Shown: positions 1 to 8,108 of the stretch, in pieces
How the letters are laid out: each line of letters begins with the position of its first letter
Position numbering within the stretch: the first letter of the stretch is position 1
The notes under the pieces: model-generated
Database searches by the model: none
Told to the model about the DNA's origin: nothing
What the model saw: the letters and a program-made list of their open reading frames with translations, nothing else
Origin: Willaertia magna
Lineage: Eukaryota; Heterolobosea; Eutetramitea; Acrasida; Naegleriidae
Direction: 5' to 3'
Length of the DNA stretch: 21,923 nucleotides
NCBI GenBank assembly: GCA_902984215.1
Contig: CADWAF010001158.1
Coordinates: forward strand, 1-21,923
Translations under genes and position numbers: made by a program

Positions 1-511
1 TCACCATTCAAATATTGGTAAACTGTCAGTTCTCAAAATAGCACTTGAATATAAACTGAAAATTAGTATAAGTGAACATGAGTACATGTAAAGCTTGCAA
101 AGCAGGAAAATTTCCAGACTTCTAAAATCAAAAACAAAAGAATATAATATTATGATAAGTTGCCACATTGCCTCAAGTTTAATTTTAAATTAATAGAGAT
201 TCAATTACAAAACACAACTCTTTTTGTCTCCATTAAAATTCTTTGTACTTGTTAAGCGTATAGCGCGTCCTGTTTTTACAACGTTGCTTCAACAAGCGTG
301 CTCTATTTTTATTGTAGTTGCTCAAAGTACTTTGTAAAAGGCCTCAACAACTGTAAACAACTATATAAAGATCTTAGATTATCTAAAACCTGTACTATTT
401 TGGATGTGGGCGAACAGTTTAAGGTTAAAAATACTTATAAAAAGATGTCACTATGTGGCGCAATTAATAATTTAACTTTTTTAAAAAGAATAAAACAATT
501 TCATCTTTATA
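1..511. other. 5' flank of the MFS gene, no gene seen
   Basis: No credible coding region was found on either strand. A 90-codon open frame starting at a GTG near 298 runs into the MFS gene in another frame and resembles nothing known. Two TATA-like strings, TATATAAAG near 362 and TTATAAAAAG near 436, lie upstream of the MFS start codon at 512; the second is about 75 nt away. Either could be a core promoter element, but the composition is so AT-rich that this is only a suggestion. Confidence 0.4.
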
Positions 512-2347
512 ATGCACAGCAACAATACACGGCAACATTCTTCTTTCGAAAATCTTTCCAAAGAATCTGAAAGTAGTCATCATTTCGAAGATGTTGATAG
601 AAAAATTTCTATCGAGTTAGAAAGACCTTCTGTTGACTTCACCAGGCCATCAATAGATAGTATGGGGGATGCTTTTCTTAGGCCTTCTGTTGATCTTTCA
701 GTTATTAGTAGTATTACAGCACATGAAATTACAAGTCAACCAGAAAACATCCATGTAAAAACAGATGAAACCCGTCAAAGAAATCCTTACATTTCTTTAC
801 TATTCTACAACAAGAGATTTTTATTGATTTGGTTAGCAGGTGTATTTAGTGGAATGGGAAATTACTTTTCTGAAATTGGTAAGTACCACAATCCCCTAAC
901 AAAACATTAATTGTATTAACTATAGAACTATCACAATCTTAATTATAATATGTGTTAAATTTAATTTTAAGGTGTTTTATTTGAGGTGGAAAGTAGAACT
1001 AATTTAGGATTGGCAACTAGTGCAATATTTGTTAGTTTATTTGCTCCTTCTTGTATTGCATTCCCTTTTGCTGGTTTAGTTTCTGACATTTTTGACAGAA
1101 GAAAAGTTCTTGTAGTTTGTAATGTTTTAAGAACAATTCTTGCATTTTCCTTACTATTAACTAAATTATTAGGTGGATTAGAAAACCATTGGTTTTTATT
1201 TTCATCTTTTTATGTATTATTAGGTTTAATTTTCTTTATCAATGCTTTCTATGATGCAAGTAGAGGTGTTTTATTACCGTTAGTTGTCGATCATAACGAA
1301 TTGGTTGCTTGTAACGCTTTAGACAGTTTAACTTGGTTATTTTGTTCTTACACAGGTGCTTCTATTGGTGGTTTTGTCACTCAGTTTTTTGGGTTGACTG
1401 TTACATATATTTGTAACGGTTTATGTTTTATAATTGCATTATTATTAAGTTTAAGCTTATTTAAATTTCCTGAGTTAGGTCCAGCAAATACTGCAAACAA
1501 AGTAAAGACACTTGACTTAATCAAAAATTCATTTAAAGAATTAGTTAAAGGATTTACAATTTTATTTAAGAACAAGGGATATTTGTTATCTTTTACCTTA
1601 ATGAAATTATTGGGTGCTTTACAATGGGCTAGTGTAGAGTTTATTAACGTAAAATTCTCTGAATTACCAACTTTATTGTTGGGCACAGCAGAGTTGACCA
1701 TGACACTAAGTTACTGTCTATTTGGTATTGGTTCTGGAATAGCACCAATGCTTTGTGAGTTAGTTTTAGGTAATAGAATAAGACATTCTGTTAAAAGTGC
1801 TTACTGGATGAGAGTAATTATTTTACTTTCTTTCTTTGGGATTTCATTTGGATTTTTCTTCATGTTCTTCTCTGTCCATGCCACAATGTTAATGTTAGCT
1901 AATTTTATAATTGGTAGCTCAGCAGGAGTGCTATGGGTTTATTCTACAAGTTGTATAGAACATTTATGTCCTAATAGTTATCTAGGACGTGTGACAGCAT
2001 TTGATATTTGTTTTGGATTTGGTTTAGGACAAGCATTAGGAGTGATGATACCCTCTCCTTTATTATATGACGTTTTTAGTGTTCACACCCCTCACTTATT
2101 TGCAGTGGTGATGTTTTGTGTATCATGGCTATTATTTGTTTGTTTTGGTGTTTGGTTCTATTTAAGCAGAAATATAAAACAACACCATTGTGTAGAGGAG
2201 GAAATACATGGAGCGTTAAAGGAAGAAGAAAGTGTTGGTAGATTTAGTTTGGATTCTTCCATGCAACGAGAATTAGAAGAAAAGAGTCAAGACATTAATA
2301 ACAGCCAGTCAATTGAAGAAACGACAAATTATTCAGAAACTCCCTAA
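512..2347 (+). CDS. MFS transporter of bacterial MFS_3 (drug/enterobactin effluxer) type
   Basis: Major facilitator superfamily permease of 580 aa, presumably an exporter or drug/siderophore-type effluxer; the substrate is not deducible. The gene has two exons, 512-878 and 972-2347. The 93-nt intron 879-971 (GTAAGT..AAG) splits a Gly codon, and removing it restores the first transmembrane helix (...YFSEIG-VLFEV...). Residues 1-95 form a Ser/Asp-rich cytosolic tail, followed by about 12 hydrophobic segments between residues 100 and 525 and an acidic cytosolic C-tail. MFS motif A is seen as GLVSDIFDRRKVL (157-169), followed by the AFYDASRG stretch (214-221) and the LVACNALDSLTW stretch typical of MFS_3 members. 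Three RPS[VI]D motifs lie in the N-tail and one RFSLD lies in the C-tail. The ATG at 512 gives the complete tail. A likely AATAAA signal lies 42 nt past the stop. Family assignment is firm; function is inferred. Confidence 0.88.
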
Positions 2348-2388
2348 GTTATTAAATTAACTAAAGATCTATCCATTGTAAAAGTTGA

Positions 2389-2394
2389 AATAAA
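2389..2394 (+). promoter_or_regulatory. Candidate polyadenylation signal of the MFS gene
   Basis: AATAAA begins 42 nt after the MFS stop and about 105 nt before the next start codon. It is placed on position only. Confidence 0.4.
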
Positions 2395-2499
2395 AGAATT
2401 TTATATTAAATTTTCAATGTCAACCTTCTTTTTCTGTGTAGCTCTGTATCTTGGCACAATTTATTTTCTTTTTAAAAAAAAATAATTTCACACCATATT

Positions 2500-3611
2500 A
2501 TGTATAACAGCAGTTCTTCTCTCCTCTCCTACGTAAATCTATTTGATTCCTATAAAGTACCAAACGTTTTAATTATTGGTACAGGAGAGTATGTAACTGG
2601 ATTTAATAGTAACAGTACAAATCCTTCAGGTAAGTTATTTTTTATTTTTAATGTTAATTTTTTAACTTTACAAAAGATAAACCTATTGGAATAGTTTTAT
2701 TGACCTTAATTGATTTAAAATTAAAAGGAAAAATTAATAATATTTATTTATCTGGTACTAATGGAACAAAATTTAAATCAATATTCGAACATTTAAATAA
2801 CGGTTTTAAAAAGTATAAAAATTTTAATAGTTCATTAATTACAAAAACATTTCCAGATAATCATATTGAAAAAGATAATGAAGCATATAAAGAAGGATTA
2901 AAACAATTAAATAATGGTGATGTTGTTTTTATTTTTACACCTGACAATACACATTTTCAAATTGCAAAAGATTGTTTAACGTTTGAAAAGAAATTACATG
3001 TTTTAATTGCAAAACCATTAGTCCAAACATTAGAACATCATCTGTCATTAATTAAGATATTGAAAGAAGACAATAATGAACAACAATTATGTGGTATTGA
3101 ACTACATAAAAGATGGGATCCAATGTACCAAAATGCAAGGGAAAGAATTTTTAATTTTGAAATTGGAGATTTCTCTTATTATCATTCATACATGTCACAA
3201 CCACAAAGTCAATTAAATACCTTTAAATCATGGGCACAATTTAGTGATATTTCTTTCTATTTAAACGCTCATCACATTGATTTTCATTGTTGGACATTGT
3301 GTCAAATGAAAAACAAATGTTGGCGTCCAGTCCACGTTTTTGCGAATGCATCTTATGGTGTAGCAAATAGCGAGCCATACTGTATTGACACAGAAGACTC
3401 AATTTCATTAATGGTTCAATGGGAAGATCTTAATAATAATGAAAGAAAAGGTACTGCAATTTATGTTAGCAGTTGGGTTGCACCTAATTCAAGTGAGGTA
3501 CATTCACAACAAAGATTTTTCTTTCAAGGATCAAAAGGAGAAATTCAAATTGACCAAGCTCACAGAGGATATGATTTGACAGTTTGTGACAAAGGATTAA
3601 AATCAGTTTAA
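2500..3611 (+). CDS. Gfo/Idh/MocA-family NAD(P)-dependent oxidoreductase
   Basis: Predicted sugar or cyclitol dehydrogenase-like protein of 354 aa. Exons are 2500-2629 and 2677-3611, with a 47-nt intron 2630-2676 (GTAAGT..AAAAG) that splits an Asp codon. The joined protein reads smoothly through the glycine-rich Rossmann start VLIIGTGEYVTG (23-34) into KPIGIVLLTLIDL (45-57). The family's mid-domain FTPDNTHF is at 130-137. The EKP-type catalytic/cofactor motif reads AKP (155-157). HKRWDP (187-192) and HHIDFHCW (242-249) occupy the substrate-side positions usual for the family. Length matches the family norm. ATG 2500 is the first after an in-frame TAA at 2473. The family has many substrates, so none is named; a non-enzymatic regulator (Gal80-like) is possible. 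It follows the MFS gene by 152 bp, but no functional link is shown. Confidence 0.85.
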
Positions 3612-3848
3612 AATCAAAACGTTTTTATTTGGAAATTTATAAATTCAATGCACAAATTTTATCGTACCTGTCAAACGATATTAAAAATTATATTTTTGAT
3701 AAGCTTAAAATACAACCATACCAGAAAAATACAGTTGCAACCTTGTAAGGCAGAAGAAAAAAAAAGAATACCAAAACAATAATTATATTCTGAGGGACTA
3801 AACTAATTGTCACAAATAGCAAACAACATTTGGGAATAATACACAATA

Positions 3849-3854
3849 TTTATT
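3849..3854 (-). promoter_or_regulatory. Candidate polyadenylation signal of the Piwi gene
   Basis: AATAAA on the minus strand begins about 9 nt after the Piwi stop codon. It sits in the 252-bp convergent gap with the Gfo/Idh/MocA gene, which otherwise shows nothing. It is placed on position only. Confidence 0.35.
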
Positions 3855-3863
3855 TGTTTTGAT

Positions 3864-6334
3864 TTACAAGAAGAATAAATTCTTTTTTAATTGAGGATTG
3901 AAATCTGAAGCAGACAAACTTTGGAGACATTTGGATGAATACATAAGTGGTGCTGGTACTTTGACAGTTCCTGGCCAATTATAATACATATGACATTGCT
4001 TATATGTCATAGTATAAATGGCATCTGTCTTAATATTAGAATTATTGAAGAGTAATTGATATCTAATTGGTCTAGTGACACCCATACTCTCAGAAACATA
4101 AGTACTAGTGATATAGAACTCATGAGTATTAGCTCTTTGAACATCTTCAATAATAGAACCAATTGGGAGGTTCTTTCCATTCTGTAAGAATCTTGTGTTG
4201 TTATTCTTACTGACCAAGATATAAACTAACTTTGTTTTGGTGCCTAAATGATGAACGAGAGGTTCTACTTCATTAGCAATACATCTTTCAATTTCACCGT
4301 CACTTACTCCTTCTCTGTAAACAATTAAGGTATTAGGATAACCCTTATTTCTAATATTGAAATCATTAGTAGCATCAAGAACTCCAGAACAAACCTTAGA
4401 GAATACTTCTCTTCTATTAACACCACTAAATTCACTTGTTGTATATAAGGTTTGTTTACTGTTAATAGATAAAGTGATCGCACCTTTAACATTCTTACCC
4501 TTTCCCTCAGTTGCAACACCACACAAGCTCGTAAAACCAGAGATTTCATTATCCATGTTTGTTTTTGCTTCCCAAAGGATAGATTGAAGTTTAGCTTGGA
4601 TCTGTAAAATAACATTAGTCATAATACTAGGATTTCTAAGGTTCTTCTGTTGGACACATTGACAGATCAATCCTTTCTCTCCCTGTACAAAAGTCTTAAT
4701 AGCTCTATATCTATATTTGTCAGGATTAGGTAAAATACACACAACTGCTTGTGCAAAAGGTAAGTTTTCATTTTGTAGTAATGCATCAATGTACTGTTCA
4801 CCTGCATTATCCCTTTGTTGTGTTTGAATGTGAAGAGGATCTGCAATTTTAATACCCATTTTTGAACCAAATTGCATAACACTATGGTAAAGATCATCAT
4901 ATTGTCCTCTGTCAGTATAAACAACTATCCATCTATCTAAGACAATTGGTTGGACAAGTTGGAAGTTCTTAATATCATGCTTCCATGAACCATTCATATT
5001 GTTTAATACGTATTTACCACCACCTTCAATCCTTACAGGATCTAATAATTGATAGCTTTTTACTTCTTTTGGTTTAGTAGAGATTTCTAAACCCCACTTT
5101 TTAAATTCTTCACTCTTCCTAATAGTATCTACAGCATTAAGTATAAATTGATTCTTTTCCATAGCTGACTTTGATACTTCTTTACCAATAGATCTCAATT
5201 CTTTTGGTTGAATACCACATACAAACGTTAATTCTGGAACTAAATAAATATTTTGCTTTTTTTGATTACGTCTTTTGATAGTGACACTAATGAGTGGTTG
5301 AGTCAAATCTTTAATTTCAAGATTATATTTCTCTTTATAATAATCGGCATAAGTTTTTACTACGCCATTTAACTTAAAGGTAGATCGAGGTGTCTTACTG
5401 AAATCTATAAATCTAATAATATGATTTCTTATATCATAAGTAGGTATTACACTAAGACCACTATGTCTATTTTTAATTTGTTCTTGTTTTAAACCATGAT
5501 TTATATCTGCCATTAAATAATCATAAACTTTTTCCTTTTTCATAAACTTGTTCTTGAAGCTTAAACCAACATAATAACCATCCTTTAAGATGTTAACAGT
5601 AGGGATGAAACCATCAAATACATCAGTATTTTCAATGCTTTGTAAACGTCTTTGTGATTTAGTATTACAAATACTGGCTCCGACTTCCTTAAAACCAGCT
5701 TTTAAAAAGGAAGCTTTAAGTGCTTCGTTTATAAGAGTTTGGAATAAGGAATCTTCCTTATGCACAGTTTTGTTTTGGTCATGTCTTAATTTATTAATCT
5801 AAATGAAGAAGATTAATAAACATCAAGTAGAGAAGTACTACTTACTAAACGAAAAGAAATCATTCCCTTCTTTTCACTCACTTGCCCCTTTCTCTTAATC
5901 TTAAAAGGAGCAGGAAGTAATTTTGGTTTTTCTACACCATTTTCATCTTTTTCTTCCTTGATTTTACTTTCATCAATTGGTTTAAGAGTAATTAAGCTAT
6001 CATGTCCATTGAATAGATAGTACCCAATATCTATTTCCTTTCTAACTACCCTGAGCATTGAATTACCAGCAAAAGAGCCGATAAATGAATTTTCTTCACC
6101 TTCTATTGCAAAATCAACACGGTAAATGTAAAATTCAGAACCTGGTAGGATAGAAATGTTAAAATAATTAGTTGAAGCATTATTTGTTGCTATTTTCATC
6201 TTGTTCTTTTGTCTAACCACTTGTTCTAAATTATAGCCAAGATCACTGATGGCCACAATAGAACTTTTAACCTTCTTCTTATTATTGTTTCTGTCTTCTT
6301 CTGTATCTTCTGGTCTGTTGTGCCCAGTACTCAT
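3864..6334 (-). CDS. Piwi-clade Argonaute protein, slicer triad substituted
   Basis: Small-RNA-guided Piwi protein of 807 aa, the usual size. Exon 1 is 6334-5846 and exon 2 is 5798-3864. The 47-nt intron 5845-5799 (GTAAGT..TTTAG, phase 0) joins ...GMISFRL to INKLRHDQ.... Domain order: a charged N-tail without an RG/GR cluster (1-45), Argonaute N domain (about 50-165, with STNYFNI and YIYRVDF), linker/PAZ (about 180-330, ending in DLTQPL and VPEL), MID (about 450-560) and PIWI (about 565-807). The MID guide 5'-phosphate pocket pattern YRAIK...QCVQQK is present, with K531, Q543 and K548. The PIWI ending YNWPGTVKVPAP identifies the Piwi rather than the Ago clade. The catalytic positions are altered: GxD reads GVA (A592), YRDG reads YREG (E659) and the final His of YAH reads Ser (S785). 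The glutamate finger (E627) may remain. It probably binds guides and silences without cleavage; this is inference. Confidence 0.93.
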
Positions 6335-6500
6335 CTTCTAATTACTTGTCTTTGAAATTTTTTAGAGAAAATTAAAAAATTGCACATGATGTTTAATTAA
6401 TGTTTTTAGCCTTTGGCCAAGTGCAAATTATAATTTATTAAAATAATTAAAGAAAATTTATTTATTAGATTAGAATTCTTAATTTACAATAATGATATAT

Positions 6501-6812
6501 TTACAATTTAAACTTGTAAAAAGTTTTTTTTGGATGAGATGATTTGAATTGAATTTCATCGAAATGGTTATGACTAAACCTAACATTGTTCCTAGTTTTT
6601 CTTTGTTTTTCTATTTTATTTACAGCGGTAGTGTCACTGCCATGACCACAATTCTTTTGTCTAGAACTTGATTTAGTTGACCACACTAATCCAGGAAGGG
6701 AGGAAGGTGTATCTTTCAAAACCTCGTCTATTAATTCATATAATGCTTTGATCTCTGAGGCAGAGTAAAGTATTTTAGGTGAACTATTTGTTGTTGTTGA
6801 GTTTGTATTCAT
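6501..6812 (-). CDS. Small hypothetical protein, 103 aa
   Basis: Not recognised. A complete ATG-to-stop frame lies between the Piwi start (166 bp away) and the next minus-strand gene. The N-terminus is Asn/Thr/Ser-rich (1-12) and is followed by an amphipathic segment likely to be helical (18-34, SASEIKALYELIDEVLK). The C-terminal half is basic and Ser/Arg/Lys-rich, with two Asn/His/Phe patches around 79-90, and the protein ends FYKFKL. It has no signal peptide, membrane segment or cysteine motif; the single Cys is at 55. The composition resembles the coding style of neighbouring genes, and the opposite strand holds no better frame. Transcript evidence is lacking, so it could be a chance frame. 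Confidence 0.5.
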   Translation of the reverse strand: MNTNSTTTNSSPKILYSASEIKALYELIDEVLKDTPSSLPGLVWSTKSSSRQKNCGHGSDTTAVNKIEKQRKTRNNVRFSHNHFDEIQFKSSHPKKTFYKFKL

Positions 6813-7069
6813 TTCTTTTAACTTACTTTGCCAGATTGTGCAAGCAGTAACTCTTAAATTATTAATTTATGATTCTCAAAAGTTATGCATTCCCAATTAG
6901 TATTTATATTTGGCGTTTATCTCAAGTGTATCTCAAGTTTAAACCTAAAAGGGAACAGTTAAGCATTATCCAATTTCATATGTTAATTAGTAAAATACAG
7001 TTAGGGCAACTTCCAGTAGAGATTATAATACAATTTAGAAAAAATATGAAAATAAAAGGAAAGAGGAAT

Positions 7070-7732
7070 TCACTCCAAACATAGCTTGAATAGTGTCTCT
7101 TGTTCTTCTTCATTAAATAATTCAAGCCTTTCTATTATATCATCAATTTGTACACAAGTTGTTACATCACAAGTTGTGACTTCCGTCGATAACTTTTTCT
7201 TTTTTAATTTCTTTCTTATCCCTTCTTTCTTCATCTTCATTAAGGGTTTATCATTTTCATAATAACTATTCCTGTGATCTGTTATTGGAGAAACTGAATT
7301 CCTTCTAGCACTCGCAGGCACCACAAATATTGGTACTTCCTCACTTCCCTTATTTTCTATTGAATAACCATAGTGAAACGCAATTTTCTTGACTGGGGTG
7401 GTTTTTATAGGTGTTTTTGGACTTACTGAAGGTTCATCATCTAAAATACATAGTTGTGGGGCTGAAGATGGTTTTCTTAACATTGGAATGGAAGTTGTTG
7501 AGGATGTTGAAGATATTGAGGTATTATTGGATTTGTTATGGACAATAGTAACCTTAACTTCTTCAGATTTACTTCCCCTTCTTCCAAACCCACTTAAGAA
7601 ATTTAAGGATTTAATTCTTTTAATTGGGCTGCTATCCTCAAAAGAAGAACGATAGGAAGAAGGCTCGGAGGAAATACGTCTTATACCACTACCATTATTA
7701 TTTGTCTGCTTTTTGGATTGTGTAGACCCCAT
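7070..7732 (-). CDS. Predicted N-myristoylated, disordered phosphoprotein-like protein
   Basis: Protein of 220 aa with no recognised domain. The start is set by the only suitable ATG at 7732, which gives MGSTQSKKQ, a textbook N-myristoylation signal (Gly2, Ser6, Lys7-Lys8) of the Src-like kind; upstream in-frame reading has no ATG. Most of the chain is Ser/Thr/Asn-rich and probably disordered. Three RRxS basophilic-kinase sites are visible at 18-21, 51-54 and 143-146, and several SP/TP sites at 103-113 and 148-149. A polybasic run (167-180, K/R at 10 of 14 positions) could add membrane or nuclear affinity. The protein ends in an acidic, probably helical tail (196-218) after a repeated TTC. 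A membrane-tethered, phosphorylation-switchable adaptor is the inference; the enzyme partners are unknown. Confidence 0.7.
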   Translation of the reverse strand: MGSTQSKKQTNNNGSGIRRISSEPSSYRSSFEDSSPIKRIKSLNFLSGFGRRGSKSEEVKVTIVHNKSNNTSISSTSSTTSIPMLRKPSSAPQLCILDDEPSVSPKTPIKTTPVKKIAFHYGYSIENKGSEEVPIFVVPASARRNSVSPITDHRNSYYENDKPLMKMKKEGIRKKLKKKKLSTEVTTCDVTTCVQIDDIIERLELFNEEEQETLFKLCLE

Positions 7733-8108
7733 TGTGTGCAATTCTTTTGATGTAAAAATAATACAAGATGAACTTCAATACAAACGAATAATAGGGAAGG
7801 GGCAGTGAATAAAAGGCAAATATTATGTTGATTTGAAGAGCTAAAATCGTACAGTGTACAAAAGGAGTTATTGTGAAAGGCATAGCTCATCTTGTAATAG
7901 CATCATAACAAAAGGTAGATAGTCAGGTAGAACCCGAAAGTGAATTGGATTAACTCTATCACTGCAGAGCATCTCTGGTATTGGAGAAAGTTATCATCAT
8001 TCATTTGACTGGAACCAATGTTTGCACAAGCCAAAAACCAAACGAAAAAGGTGGCATTTTTATGGGTAGCAAATAATATATTATTTAATGAATATGTACA
8101 ATAACCTC
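7733..8108. other. Intergenic region, no gene seen
   Basis: This region separates the start of the myristoylated protein from the 3' end of the hexosaminidase. The overlapping short minus-strand frames here start in mutually overlapping registers, look like nothing known and are not accepted. Two small symmetric elements are visible: an 11-bp palindrome GTACAGTGTAC at 7849-7859, about 120 nt upstream of the myristoylated-protein start, and a 16-bp AT-only palindrome at 8071-8086 in the presumed 3' UTR of the hexosaminidase. Confidence 0.45.

Noticed and set aside
298..570. 90-codon plus-strand open frame before the MFS gene
   Set aside because: It starts at GTG, resembles no family, and overlaps the MFS exon in another frame; it looks like chance.
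3864..6334. Piwi as a pseudogene broken by a frameshift or stop between two open frames
   Set aside because: A clean 47-nt GT..AG intron (5845-5799) joins the halves in phase and continues the Piwi N domain into the linker. The rest of the protein is well conserved, so the substituted triad is not a sign of general decay.
6869..7084. 71-codon plus-strand frame containing LPVEIII, faintly F-box-like
   Set aside because: It is too short, overlaps the end of the minus-strand myristoylated-protein gene, and has no supporting domain.
7681..7890. Overlapping minus-strand frames upstream of the myristoylated protein
   Set aside because: They run into that gene in other frames with unrelated hydrophobic composition. 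The MGSTQSKK start is better supported.
8071..8086. 16-bp palindrome AAATAATATATTATTT
   Set aside because: It is made only of A and T in an AT-rich 3' flank, so it is expected by chance often enough not to be reported as a finding.
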